A stretch of DNA of 64,000 bases, from the NCBI GenBank assembly GCA_965656185.1, contig CBFHJH010000010.1, forward strand, positions 40,168 through 104,167. The letters run 5' to 3'. This stretch comes from Croceimicrobium sp965656185. GTDB lineage: Bacteria; Bacteroidota; Bacteroidia; Flavobacteriales; Schleiferiaceae. Below are positions 8,594 through 17,228 of the stretch, one piece after another. The notes under the pieces are model-generated. The model worked only from the letters and a program-made list of their open reading frames with translations, was not told where the DNA came from and did no database searches. How positions within the stretch are numbered: the stretch's first letter is position 1; each line of letters opens with the position of its first letter. The position numbers and the translations under genes were made by a program.

Positions 8594-9333
8594 TAGCGAA
8601 CGCGTTTCATGTACTGGGTAGTGAAATATTCACGAGGGATATTCACTTTAAAGTCGAGACTGTGATATTGCATAATGGTTTTATGTCCGGGCTTTCCGAC
8701 TGGCTCCATGATCAAAACTGTGGCGAGGACCTTTCCCCCAAGTTCCTTGATCTCATGTGCTTCCATAACATTTACTAGTTCCAGGTCTTCGTCGTAAAAC
8801 TCACTGCGTAGGTGAATAAACTCGGTTTGATCGATGTGTAAGAGCAGTTTACCCCATACTACAGCGGCATTTTCTTTCGGCTTAAGCTCTATTTGCCAGG
8901 CTTTTCGGCCATTTATTTCTACTTCTCCAAGCAATTTGTGGTGGTAGTCACGTACCATAGAGGATTCATTTACGAGGTCATCGTTGGTAAAGTCAGAGCC
9001 CATCCAGCTCTGCGACATCATGCTTGGCGGTAATTTTACATTGCGTTCTATACTAGGAATCCAGTTGTAGATTTCCTTGTCTTTTTTGAGGTATACGGTA
9101 CCCTTGTCACGAGCCGGGTGGGTGATTAGGATGAGGGAGTTCTTGGTGCCACGTGACCATGATTTCATATGAATACTGCGTTCCCACCTAGGTCTAACAA
9201 TGGTCATCGACATTTCCGCGAAACTTTGCTCGCCTCGCAGTTTGTCTTCGGCCTTTTGCACAATTTCTCGGGCGTCCTGTGCTTGGGCTAAGAAGCTGAG
9301 GCTGAGGAGTAGGCTTAAGAATCTGGTTTTCAT
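8593..9333 (-). CDS. Periplasmic outer-membrane lipoprotein-sorting (LolA-like) protein
   Basis: 246 aa. Signal peptide MKTRFLSLLLSLSFLAQAQ. The mature part matches the LolA-like family (COG2834): DAREIVQKAEDKLRGE at the front, MTIVRPRWERSIHMKSWSRG, a KGTVYLKKDKEIYNWIPS strand and MMSQSWMGSDFTNDDL, the last a near-invariant signature of this branch. These proteins have the open beta-sheet fold of LolA/LolB and are usually found next to FtsX-type permeases or MMPL exporters. It probably shuttles a lipid or lipidated substrate across the periplasm between the permease pair and the barrel. The start overlaps the tetR stop by four bases. It is distinct from the housekeeping LolA, which would be much less tied to a regulator. 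Confidence 0.88.
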   Translation of the reverse strand: MKTRFLSLLLSLSFLAQAQDAREIVQKAEDKLRGEQSFAEMSMTIVRPRWERSIHMKSWSRGTKNSLILITHPARDKGTVYLKKDKEIYNWIPSIERNVKLPPSMMSQSWMGSDFTNDDLVNESSMVRDYHHKLLGEVEINGRKAWQIELKPKENAAVVWGKLLLHIDQTEFIHLRSEFYDEDLELVNVMEAHEIKELGGKVLATVLIMEPVGKPGHKTIMQYHSLDFKVNIPREYFTTQYMKRVR

Positions 9334-9905
9334 AATTGGTATTTAGTAAGGATTTTGTTTTTCATTTTCTCTAGCGGGTAGTCCTTTGCCATGGCTAAAA
9401 AGCCCAGGCCAGTTCCGTCTAACAGGGCTCCAAAGGCATAGGCTTCGGTAAGAGGGTCTTCGTAGCCCAAAGCGCTGAAGATCTTGGCATATTCTTCAAG
9501 GCCATGGGCTTTCTGAAACTTGATTTTATCTTCAATAATGTGCATTACCTCCGGTTGTAGTGCTAAGGCAGTCATAAAGCGGACTATCTCGGTGTTTTCT
9601 TTAAAATACTGGAAACTGAGGTCAATGACCATACGAAGTTGTTCTTTAGGCTCTTTGCCTTCCATAGCTTGCTCAATACTACTTCCTGCGGCAAATAGCA
9701 TATCGGTTATTCCAGTTAAGATTTCTTCCTTGGAATTAAAGTAGTGATAGCTCAAGCCTTTGGAAATGCCGGCTTCCTTTGCGATGTAACTCATACTGGC
9801 AGCACTGTAGCCTTTTTCAGCGAAGGCCTTGAAAGCGGCCATTAGGATCTTTTCGCGGGTTTCTTCGCGTTGACTTTCGTTTTGGGCTTTACTACGTGGA
9901 CTCAT
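9330..9905 (-). CDS. TetR/AcrR-family transcriptional regulator
   Basis: 191 aa. N-terminal helix-turn-helix at about residues 15-60 with ETREKILMAAFKAFAEKGYSAASMSYIAKEAGISKGLSYHYF split over the usual helices, followed by an all-helical ligand-binding domain. It heads the eight-gene unit 3133-9905 and overlaps the LolA-like gene by four bases. The 66-base gap upstream carries two imperfect palindromes with TTGAC/GTCAA ends, so I infer that it represses its own operon until it binds an inducer, perhaps a lipid or membrane-active compound. The start ATG is the first one and fits the family. Confidence 0.93.
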   Translation of the reverse strand: MSPRSKAQNESQREETREKILMAAFKAFAEKGYSAASMSYIAKEAGISKGLSYHYFNSKEEILTGITDMLFAAGSSIEQAMEGKEPKEQLRMVIDLSFQYFKENTEIVRFMTALALQPEVMHIIEDKIKFQKAHGLEEYAKIFSALGYEDPLTEAYAFGALLDGTGLGFLAMAKDYPLEKMKNKILTKYQL

Positions 9906-9910
9906 GCGTT

Positions 9911-9966
9911 TTGACTGAACGGTTGGTCAAAATTATATTAAAATTTTTAATTGACCAAGTGTTCAA
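9911..9966 (-). promoter_or_regulatory. Two imperfect palindromes upstream of tetR, likely TetR operators
   Basis: Site 1 at 9911-9930, TTGACTGAACGGTTGGTCAA, five matching bases at each end. Site 2 at 9951-9966, TTGACCAAGTGTTCAA, four at each end plus inner matches. Centres are 38 bases apart, and the half-site TTGACC/GGTCAA recurs. The spacer is A+T-rich (9931-9950) and would hold a promoter for tetR. Their shape (inverted TGAC half-sites) is typical for TetR-family operators. The assignment to the adjacent regulator is inference. Confidence 0.5.
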
Positions 9967-9971
9967 TGATC

Positions 9972-12131
9972 TTAGAACCAGAATCCTAAACGGATATAAG
10001 CGAAAAGGTCGTCGTGATTGGTGCTGCCTGCAAGGTTAAATTCCAAAGGTCCAATAAGACTATTATAGGTATAGCCTAAGCTGTAACCGTCTAATAAAAT
10101 GTCTGAGACAAATAAGGCGTTTAGGGTGGGCTCCATTTTCCCAAAGTTGGCCTTGAATTGTAGATAATGGTCTTTATAGACCTCATAGTTCAGGTCGGCC
10201 CGCAGCATTAGGGCATTGCGACCGATTAACTCCATGAAGCGATAGCCCACGAAAGGCTGGATATAGTTAATGTAGGACTGACCCATACTGCCTAAATGAA
10301 TTTGATAGGGACGAGCGAGGTTTGGTCCAATGGTAGTCGCACCAAAGAGGCGAGTTTGCATGCTCCATCGCTTAGAAAAAGTAATCGCTTGGCGATAGCT
10401 GATATCTAAAACCGAACTCGGTTCCAAAAAGCTTTCGAAACCTATCCTCTCCGCGATAATCCGGTATTGCGCCTTTATTTGGAACCCTTTATTGGGGAAG
10501 CTTGCCTTGTCGAAAGAATCGAAATCGAGAAAGCCGTAGTAATTGATAAAGCCTTTGTTGATCTCTTCGCCATTAGGGCTTTCAAATTGCTCGGTAATGT
10601 CGATATCTTCGATCTGTATCCCACCACCAATGGCATAGGCATCACGTAAAGTAGATTGTAAGAATAGATCTAAGGAATAGTCTTGATAGATCTTTTCATT
10701 TATTGGCAAACGGTTCAAAAAGTTCTGATACCTAAACCGATTGGAGCGTAGTTTAATTCCTAAAGTGGGAATGGTGCCTCGATCTACAAAATAGTTTAGC
10801 TCTGCACGTGGCATGTCGCCCAAGGCTAAGTCTAAGCTTAAACGACTGTTTTTAAAGAGCAACTTCCGGTTGGTGTAATTGACCAGAAGGGCAGCGCCAA
10901 AGTCGTCGTTGTAGTTAATGCCTAATTTTAAGCTTTGGTAATATTCCTGTTCCTTGAGGTTAATGTTGATGATGAAGCCAGTATCGGCCTTGCTCAAGGT
11001 ATAGTCTACCGTTTCAAAATAGCGTGAGCCGTACAATTGATCCAAGCCTGCTTCGAGCTTTTCCAGTTCACAGATGGATTCTTTGCGGAGGCGCAGCTTG
11101 CTAAGGACATAATTGTCGGTTAAGCTTTCTAAGCCCTTAATGACGATGTCTTTCGCATAAAAGCTCCTTTGAGGGAGATTACGTACCTCAAGTTCCTCCT
11201 TAATGGGGTCTGCTTTGGCTAGGGCGCGTAGTTCATCCCAGTGTTTGCGGGCCTCCATTTCACCTACCGCAACAATACTGTCGAAAAGCTGAAAACTGGT
11301 GATCCCGGCTTCTGGAAATTTGGGGGTGATCCAGATGTCGGTTAACTCTTCCGACTCTTGCATATTGCGGGAATTTAGGAAGGCAGTGGTTTGTTCTAGA
11401 ACACGTACCACGCTATTTAGCTCCTCTCGGTCGTTGAGGTAGTCTTGCATGTCTACGCCGATAATCACATCTACCTCTTTCTCACGCATTACCCTAACCG
11501 GATAGTTTAAAACCACCCCGCCGTCTATGTAAAGACTATCATTAACTTCATAAGGGGTAAATAAAGAGGGAAATGCAGAGCTGGCTCGCAAGGCATCGAT
11601 CATTCTTCCTTCTTCAAAAACTTTCATCTGCCCAGTCTCTAAATTCGTGGCCAAACAGAAGAATGGGATGGGCAATTGGTCGAACCGGTCGTATTGGTAG
11701 GACTGCTGTGTAATGGTGCTAAGCTCTTTGAGGATGTATTGGGCATAATTGATACCCTGAGGCAATTGAAGCCCTTTTTTGCTGAGTGGGAAACTTAAGA
11801 TGTAGCGCCCATCGGCCTTGCGGTCGAAGAAACTGAGCCGATTTCGTGGGACCTCATTGGTCATTAAGGCATCCCAATTAACTTGAGCCAAATACTTCTC
11901 GATCTCCTCCGCGCTATAGCCCAGGCTGTACATGGCGCCCACGATAGCACCCATGGAAGTGCCGCCTATGTAATCGATCTTGATCCCAGCCTCCTCAATA
12001 ACTTTTAGGGCTCCGATCTGAGCCATGCATTTAGCTCCGCCCCCGCTCAATACCAGCCCTACCTTGAGGTCTTTTTTTTGCGACCAGCAAAGGAGAGGGA
12101 CTAATACTAAAAGCGTAAGCCAGCGTTTCAT
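9972..12131 (-). CDS. Patatin-like phospholipase with POTRA-like and BamA-type barrel region
   Basis: 719 aa. Signal peptide at 1-18, then a patatin domain (about 22-290): oxyanion region SGGGAKCM at 29-36, nucleophile elbow GGTSMGAIVG with Ser59, and catalytic Asp203 in YIDGGVVLNYP. A POTRA-like segment follows (about 320-400, KDIVIKGLESLTDNYVLSKL), then a C-terminal 16-strand-type barrel ending in YIRLGFWF. The patatin-plus-BamA architecture, known in PlpD-like type Vd proteins, is widespread in Bacteroidota. The lipase domain would lie at the periplasmic or surface side of the outer membrane. Position 35 is Cys where almost all relatives have Gly (GGGA[RK]G). The stop of uvrC overlaps the start by four bases. 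Confidence 0.9.
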   Translation of the reverse strand: MKRWLTLLVLVPLLCWSQKKDLKVGLVLSGGGAKCMAQIGALKVIEEAGIKIDYIGGTSMGAIVGAMYSLGYSAEEIEKYLAQVNWDALMTNEVPRNRLSFFDRKADGRYILSFPLSKKGLQLPQGINYAQYILKELSTITQQSYQYDRFDQLPIPFFCLATNLETGQMKVFEEGRMIDALRASSAFPSLFTPYEVNDSLYIDGGVVLNYPVRVMREKEVDVIIGVDMQDYLNDREELNSVVRVLEQTTAFLNSRNMQESEELTDIWITPKFPEAGITSFQLFDSIVAVGEMEARKHWDELRALAKADPIKEELEVRNLPQRSFYAKDIVIKGLESLTDNYVLSKLRLRKESICELEKLEAGLDQLYGSRYFETVDYTLSKADTGFIININLKEQEYYQSLKLGINYNDDFGAALLVNYTNRKLLFKNSRLSLDLALGDMPRAELNYFVDRGTIPTLGIKLRSNRFRYQNFLNRLPINEKIYQDYSLDLFLQSTLRDAYAIGGGIQIEDIDITEQFESPNGEEINKGFINYYGFLDFDSFDKASFPNKGFQIKAQYRIIAERIGFESFLEPSSVLDISYRQAITFSKRWSMQTRLFGATTIGPNLARPYQIHLGSMGQSYINYIQPFVGYRFMELIGRNALMLRADLNYEVYKDHYLQFKANFGKMEPTLNALFVSDILLDGYSLGYTYNSLIGPLEFNLAGSTNHDDLFAYIRLGFWF

Positions 12132-13933
12132 GATTCAGGTTTATCTGCGTAATGTTCAAAGACCAATTTAGCACGATTTTTACCGATAAGCTCCTCTAAC
12201 TCATTTAAAGGAGCAGATTTAACTTTTTTAACGCTTTTGAACTTTTTAAGCAGGGTTTTGACGGTTTCTTCACCGATCCCTTTAATTTCAGAAAGCTCAC
12301 TTTTAAAGGTGCTTTTAGACCGACGATTACGGTGATGGGTAATGCCAAAGCGATGTGCTTCATCGCGCAAGCGTTGAATGACCTTGAGCGTTTCGGAGCG
12401 CTTGTCCAGATAGAGCGGATACTTGTCGCCCGGAAAGAAAATCTCTTCTAACCGTTTGGCAATTCCGAGGATCGCGATCTTGCCCCTTAGTTCTAGATCT
12501 TCCAGGGCCTTTAAGGCGGCGCCCAGTTGTCCCTTTCCTCCGTCGATCACAATTAATTGAGGCAGGGCTTCATCTTCATCTAAGAGCCTTCGGTAGCGTC
12601 GAAATACCGCTTCGTACATGCTGGCATAGTCGTCTGGCCCTTCTACCGTTTTTATATTGAAGTGGCGGTAATCCTTTTTACTGGGTTTACCATTTTTAAA
12701 TACCACACAGGCCGATACGGGATTGGTACCTTGGATATTGGAATTATCGAAACACTCGATATGTCGTGGTTCCTCACTTAATCGCAGATCTTGCTGCATT
12801 TGTTTCATGAGGCGTTTCACATGCCGATCGGGATCTACGATTTGAATATTCTTCAATTTCTCCAAGCGGAAATAGCGCCCATTTTTTAAGGAAAGATCGA
12901 TCAGGTGTTTTTTGTCTCCCCTTTGTGGAACGTGTAAGCTCAGATCTGGAATTTCCAAATCGATTTCATGTGATAGATATGCTTCCTTGGCGGTCGATTT
13001 AAATCGTTGCCTAATTTCAGGAATTGTAAGTTCCAATAAGTGATGGTCGCTCTCATCTAGCTTTTTCTTGATCTCTACCGTATGCGACTGTAAAACGGCG
13101 CCATCCATGATCCTTAGGAAATTGACGTAAGCGTATTCGGCATCGCTAAAAATGCTGAAGACATCTACATTGCTAATATTGGGATTCACTACTGTGCTTT
13201 TCGCCTGATAGCGATCTACCGTTTCATATTTTTCCTTCAGGGCCTGCGCTTCCTCAAAACGCAAGTCTTGAGCGGCTTGCTGCATTTGCTGTTCCAGCAT
13301 TTTTTTCACGCTGTTTAGATGCCCTTTTATCAGCGCACGCGCCGACTCCACATCTTGCAGGTAGTCACTTTCACTCTGCTTGCCCTCACATGGACCCTTG
13401 CAATTACCGATGTGATACTCTAAACAAATTCGGTATTTACCGCTCTGGATGTTTTCTTCGCTCAGGTTCAATTTGCAAGTACGCAGGGTATACAGCTGTC
13501 GAATTAAACCCAAGACGGTTTTCATCACCTTTACCGAAGCATAAGGGCCATAATATTCAGATCCATCTTTAATAGGATTGCGCGTGGGAAAAATACGGGG
13601 AAATGGTTCCTTCTTGATGCAGATCCAGGGATAGGTCTTATCGTCCTTAAGGTTAATATTATAGCGCGGCTGATACTCTTTGATCAGGTTGTTTTCCAAT
13701 AAAAGAGCGTCGAATTCGGTTTCGGTGATTATGGTTTTGATATTGGCGATCTTGCTCACCATCACCCTAATGCGAGCGCTATCATGACCTTTGGTAAAAT
13801 AACTAGAGACTCTTTTTCTTAGATCCTTAGCTTTGCCGATATAAAGGATCTTGTCGTTTTTATCCAAGTGCTGATATACCCCTGGTTTGTTGGGAAGGGT
13901 CTTCAGGATATTCGCGATCTTTTCCGCAGGCAT
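12128..13933 (-). CDS. uvrC: Excinuclease ABC subunit C
   Basis: Makes the two incisions around a DNA lesion after UvrAB has located it. 601 aa, normal length. N-terminal GIY-YIG nuclease (NKPGVYQHLDKNDKILYIGKAKDLRKR, about 14-40), Cys-rich middle (TCKLNLSEENI, GPCEGKQ), UVR motif near 205-235 (EQQMQQAAQDLRFEEAQALKEKY), the RNase H-like C-terminal nuclease with ECFDNSNIQGTNPV at about 393, and helix-hairpin-helix motifs (IKGIGEETVKTLLKKF) at the end. It overlaps the patatin gene by four bases, and a TACTTTTG box sits immediately upstream, so the transcript may have almost no leader. Divergent from the Nudix gene. Confidence 0.97.
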   Translation of the reverse strand: MPAEKIANILKTLPNKPGVYQHLDKNDKILYIGKAKDLRKRVSSYFTKGHDSARIRVMVSKIANIKTIITETEFDALLLENNLIKEYQPRYNINLKDDKTYPWICIKKEPFPRIFPTRNPIKDGSEYYGPYASVKVMKTVLGLIRQLYTLRTCKLNLSEENIQSGKYRICLEYHIGNCKGPCEGKQSESDYLQDVESARALIKGHLNSVKKMLEQQMQQAAQDLRFEEAQALKEKYETVDRYQAKSTVVNPNISNVDVFSIFSDAEYAYVNFLRIMDGAVLQSHTVEIKKKLDESDHHLLELTIPEIRQRFKSTAKEAYLSHEIDLEIPDLSLHVPQRGDKKHLIDLSLKNGRYFRLEKLKNIQIVDPDRHVKRLMKQMQQDLRLSEEPRHIECFDNSNIQGTNPVSACVVFKNGKPSKKDYRHFNIKTVEGPDDYASMYEAVFRRYRRLLDEDEALPQLIVIDGGKGQLGAALKALEDLELRGKIAILGIAKRLEEIFFPGDKYPLYLDKRSETLKVIQRLRDEAHRFGITHHRNRRSKSTFKSELSEIKGIGEETVKTLLKKFKSVKKVKSAPLNELEELIGKNRAKLVFEHYADKPES

Positions 13934-13937
13934 AGAA

Positions 13938-13945
13938 CAAAAGTA
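13938..13945 (-). promoter_or_regulatory. Candidate -7 box (TACTTTTG) of uvrC
   Basis: On the minus strand TACTTTTG matches the Bacteroidota consensus TAnnTTTG and ends four bases before the uvrC ATG, so transcription would begin at or next to the start codon (leaderless). No TTG at the expected -33 distance was found, so this is weak. Confidence 0.3.
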
Positions 13946-13965
13946 GCAATCCTAAAGCCTTAAAT

Positions 13966-14358
13966 ATGCAGGTCGTTTGTGCAGTTATCACCAATTCGGA
14001 AGGAAAAATCTTTGCCGCTCGTCGCGCTGAAGGCAAGCACTTTGAGGGTTATTGGGAATTCCCCGGCGGAAAGATCGAGGCCAATGAGGACGGCGCATCG
14101 GCTTTAAGGCGTGAGCTTAAAGAAGAACTGGGCCTTGATTTAAAGATTGGCTCCAGCATTCACAAGCTGGCCTGGGAAAATAAAAGTGGCGCCTTTCAAT
14201 TAGAAGCTTTTCACCTAGAAAGTACCTTGGAGGGGCTACAGTTGGTAGACCACGACGAATGGGGCTTCTTTGAGCTTGAAGACCTTTTAGGTATAGAAAT
14301 GATGGTGGCCGACATTGCTCTACTACCGCATGTGGAGGCCTTTTTATCGACCAAATAA
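13966..14358 (+). CDS. Nudix hydrolase, MutT-like (8-oxo-dGTP diphosphatase type)
   Basis: 130 aa, length of classic MutT. Opening strand VVCAVITNSEGKIFAARRAEGKHFEGYWEFPGGKIE with Nudix box GGKIEANEDGASALRRELKEELGL at about 35-58 (G-x5-E-x7-REUxEExGU satisfied: REL, KEELG). The EGYWEFPGGK substrate loop is as in MutT and CTP pyrophosphohydrolase NudG. Role is probably cleansing oxidised nucleotides, or a close variant; the exact substrate is not certain. It lies 32 bases from uvrC on the opposite strand, a DNA-repair neighbour, and its end overlaps the convergent serine hydrolase by 15 bases. Confidence 0.88.
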   Translation: MQVVCAVITNSEGKIFAARRAEGKHFEGYWEFPGGKIEANEDGASALRRELKEELGLDLKIGSSIHKLAWENKSGAFQLEAFHLESTLEGLQLVDHDEWGFFELEDLLGIEMMVADIALLPHVEAFLSTK

Positions 14359-15489
14359 CTTTAAGCTTTCTCGCAGGTAAACGTAAAAGTCTTTGGGATG
14401 GTGATCGATGTTTTCGTAACGTTCATGACCTAGGCGAACGATTACTAAATCTCTTTCCGGAACTACTATCACGTACTGCCCCAGGATTCCGCGCATGTAA
14501 AATACTTTTTCGGGCTGACTTTTATGGTCTAACCAAAAAGAACGTCCGTAGAAATCTACGAGCTTTGGTGAAGTAGCCTCCCTTACGAAGCTACTATCGA
14601 GCAGCGATTGGCCCTTCCATTGGCCATGGTGAAGCAAGAGCTTTCCAAAACGGGCAAAGTCACGCGCATTGCTATTAAAACAGCAGTAAGCTAATTCCTT
14701 ACCGTCTTCACTGTCTAAGTGCCAAAAAGCGGGTTGCTCGGCCCCAAGCGGTTTCCACAGCCATTCTGAGGCTAGCTCGGCGAGAGACTTTCCCGTGGCT
14801 TGCATAAGGCAGAGACCTAAGGCTTGAGTGGCTCCACTTTGATACTCGTAGTGCGTGCCTGGTTCGCGGCTAACTTTAACGTGTTCCAGAATCGTTTCTT
14901 CGATATCATCGCCATAATAGGCTCTTGCGGTAATGTCGAAGGGGTTCGTGTAGTGCTCATTCCAGTCTAAACCAGCCGTCATATTGGCCAAATGCTTGAG
15001 TAAAAGTTTATCGGCATAAGGTCCGGAAAGCTCGGGAAGATATTTGGTTACTGGGTCATCCCAAGAAGCGAATGCCCCTTTTTGCACTGCAATTTGCGCC
15101 AACATGGTGCTAATGCTTTTAGCCATCGAAAAGCTATTGCTATGGGAGCTCGTGGAACCAAAACCCCAGTAATGTTCAGAAATTATACTGTCGCTTTGAA
15201 TGGCTAAAAATGCGATGCTCCGGCTTTTTTCCAAGTAATGTTTTAAGCTGTCGCTGAGGGGAATTTGATTGTATTCTTTCGACAAAGGCCAAGCTTGTCC
15301 TTCCCCGGCTGGGATCCTTCGGGTTTCAAAAAAACGTGCATCGTTTATGGTGGCCGATTTTTCCCCGTGTAAATAGGTGGCCCAAATGCCTTTAAAAAGG
15401 TAGTCGTTGCCGCTGAGCCACAGTCCTAGGCAGGCGAGTAGTATTAATAAAATGATTCCTTGGAGGAACCGCACGATGAATTTGATCAT
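14344..15489 (-). CDS. Serine hydrolase, beta-lactamase/class C (penicillin-binding-like) family
   Basis: 381 aa. One N-terminal hydrophobic helix (about 8-28, LQGIILLILLACLGLWL), then a class-C-like fold: active-site SMAKSISTML (Ser-x-x-Lys) at about 128, second-element YEYQSGATQALG (Tyr-x-Ser variant) near 230, and LDHKSQPE/IVRLGHERY region at the end. Anchored in the inner membrane facing the periplasm, or an anchored lipid-side enzyme. Such proteins are esterases or DD-peptidase relatives; resistance to beta-lactams cannot be inferred. The convergent Nudix gene overlaps it by 15 bases. Confidence 0.85.
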   Translation of the reverse strand: MIKFIVRFLQGIILLILLACLGLWLSGNDYLFKGIWATYLHGEKSATINDARFFETRRIPAGEGQAWPLSKEYNQIPLSDSLKHYLEKSRSIAFLAIQSDSIISEHYWGFGSTSSHSNSFSMAKSISTMLAQIAVQKGAFASWDDPVTKYLPELSGPYADKLLLKHLANMTAGLDWNEHYTNPFDITARAYYGDDIEETILEHVKVSREPGTHYEYQSGATQALGLCLMQATGKSLAELASEWLWKPLGAEQPAFWHLDSEDGKELAYCCFNSNARDFARFGKLLLHHGQWKGQSLLDSSFVREATSPKLVDFYGRSFWLDHKSQPEKVFYMRGILGQYVIVVPERDLVIVRLGHERYENIDHHPKDFYVYLRESLKLFGR

Positions 15490-15505
15490 AAGCTTATCTC
15501 TGCCT

Positions 15506-16198
15506 CTAATTTAGAGAATCTACCTCAATGAGGTCTACCGCAAAGATTTCTTGGAAGTACTGCTTGGCCTTAGCTTCGATTTCCAAAAAATCTACTTTTC
15601 GACCCAACTCACGTTCTAAAGAAGTAACGTCTTTATCGTGAATGCCGCAGGGAACGATATGCTCAAAATAGCTTAGATCGGTATTTACATTAAATGCCCA
15701 TCCGTGCATGGTTACCCAGCGGCTGGCTCTTACCCCTAAAGCGAGGATCTTACGTGCCTTAGGTGTTCCTACATCGAACCAAACGCCCGTTTCGCCAGGA
15801 GAGCGCTCTCCCGTCAAACCATAGTCGGCTAGCAGACGGATAAAAACTTCCTCCAGTAGCCTTAGGTATTTATGGATATCTGGGAAAAAATGATCGAGAT
15901 CTAAAATAGGATAGCCGACCAACTGACTGGGTCCGTGGTAGGTAATATCGCCTCCACGATTTATTTTGTAGTAACGCGCTTCAAGTTCTTTTAGCCGTGC
16001 TTCAGACACCAAAAGGTGCTCCCTTTTACCGCTCTTCCCTAAGGTGTAGACGTGAGGATGCTGGCAGAATAAAAGGTAGTTTAGCGTTTCTTCCTGCGCC
16101 TCAGTTTCGCGTTTTCGATTGGCAAACTTCTTCGCTACGGTAGCGTCGAATAGCCTTTCTTGGAGGTCCCAGGCTTCTTGATAATCGATCAGGCCCAA
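15506..16198 (-). CDS. lipB: Lipoyl (octanoyl) transferase
   Basis: Transfers octanoyl from acyl-carrier protein to E2 subunits and GcvH, the first step of lipoate cofactor synthesis. 230 aa. Signature RGGDITYHGPSQLVGYPILDL at about 82, and the catalytic Cys in IVPCGIHDKDVTSLERELG with the adjacent Lys needed for catalysis, at about 188-200. Both motifs are intact. It lies 16 bases upstream of the serine hydrolase on the same strand and about 23 bases after the sugar-isomerase gene. Confidence 0.96.
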   Translation of the reverse strand: MGLIDYQEAWDLQERLFDATVAKKFANRKRETEAQEETLNYLLFCQHPHVYTLGKSGKREHLLVSEARLKELEARYYKINRGGDITYHGPSQLVGYPILDLDHFFPDIHKYLRLLEEVFIRLLADYGLTGERSPGETGVWFDVGTPKARKILALGVRASRWVTMHGWAFNVNTDLSYFEHIVPCGIHDKDVTSLERELGRKVDFLEIEAKAKQYFQEIFAVDLIEVDSLN

Positions 16199-16221
16199 GT
16201 CCTTAAAACGAACGGCGACAT

Positions 16222-17211
16222 TTACATTGGAATTTTCGATAACTCGGATTTCAATAGGTCTATAGACTTAATGTCGTCGATATCTACTTGGTTCAATTCA
16301 GATAGGAAAAAACTCAACCAATCGCCAAAATGCACTAAATACAGAGCACGCTCGATGGGCTCGGAGCCTTTGGTCCACACTTCATGAAGGTGAGCGGTTT
16401 TTTCTTTGATAATACCTTGGATGATATCCATGCGTTTCTGATTACGCAGATTATCGTGCTCATTGCGTAGGAATAGGCAAGCGTATTGGTCGCTGCCACC
16501 TTCCCAGCCCACCAACTCATTGTGGTTCATTTCTGGGACTTCTGCCTCCCAGGCTAGCATTTTCGCGTTCTCGTTTAGCTGCTGGCGAAGACGAGCGGCC
16601 AGGCCAAGACTACCATTATTTACTAAAACTTGTATGGTTTTGTCCTTTAATTTCCGGGCTAAGGTTTCCGCGGAAGCTTGAATACTTTCCTCTTCTTGAT
16701 CTAAAAGGCTTGCGCCTGATGCGACCCTATCGAGGGGAGCGCCGGCAATAACACCATAAGCACGAAGGTAGAAAAGTAGAAAAGTAAAGGGATAGGCAAA
16801 CATGGAACGAGGGGCATTTCCCCCTTGCATACTTAGGCAATTATAGCCTTTTTCTTTGGCAATCGCTTTTAGTTTACCACCCGAACTGATACAGGCTATG
16901 ATTGCCCCTTTTTCTTCTGCTTTTGCTAAAGCACTGAGAGTTTCTTCGGTATTACCACTGTAAGAACAGGCAATGACCAAGGTGTGGCGTCCAACAAAGG
17001 CCGGAATGTCGTAATTCTTATTTACAGTTATCGGTACGATCGCTTCGGAGGCGACCAAATCGCTTATTGCCGAACCGCCAATACCGGAGCCTCCTAGGCC
17101 GGTGATCATTACGTTGTGAATAGCGCGGTCGCTTGCTATAAAGTCGAAGCTTTTAATAATGGATAATGCGTCGCGCAAGTGTTCAGAAAAATTGGCGATC
17201 AGTTCTTTCAA
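16222..17211 (-). CDS. Bifunctional phosphoglucose/phosphomannose isomerase, SIS type
   Basis: 329 aa, the archaeal/Bacteroidota-type short enzyme with SIS domains. N-terminal SIS: VMITGLGGSGIGGSAISDLV at about 33, NKNYDIP, and CSYSGNTEETLSAL at about 85. C-terminal half has the PGI-like EVPEMNHNELVGWE with the catalytic Glu-His region and DWLSFFLSELNQVD. Interconverts glucose-6-P, mannose-6-P and fructose-6-P. It is a substitute for conventional Pgi and feeds cell-envelope sugars. The start chosen is the first Met, MKELIANFSEHL. Confidence 0.9.
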   Translation of the reverse strand: MKELIANFSEHLRDALSIIKSFDFIASDRAIHNVMITGLGGSGIGGSAISDLVASEAIVPITVNKNYDIPAFVGRHTLVIACSYSGNTEETLSALAKAEEKGAIIACISSGGKLKAIAKEKGYNCLSMQGGNAPRSMFAYPFTFLLFYLRAYGVIAGAPLDRVASGASLLDQEEESIQASAETLARKLKDKTIQVLVNNGSLGLAARLRQQLNENAKMLAWEAEVPEMNHNELVGWEGGSDQYACLFLRNEHDNLRNQKRMDIIQGIIKEKTAHLHEVWTKGSEPIERALYLVHFGDWLSFFLSELNQVDIDDIKSIDLLKSELSKIPM

Positions 17212-17228
17212 GACAAAAAGATTTAATG

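Noticed and set aside
12128..13933. Cys-rich middle of UvrC as a metal cluster
   Set aside because: These Cys lie in a region that is Cys-bearing in UvrC generally; no special feature of this protein.
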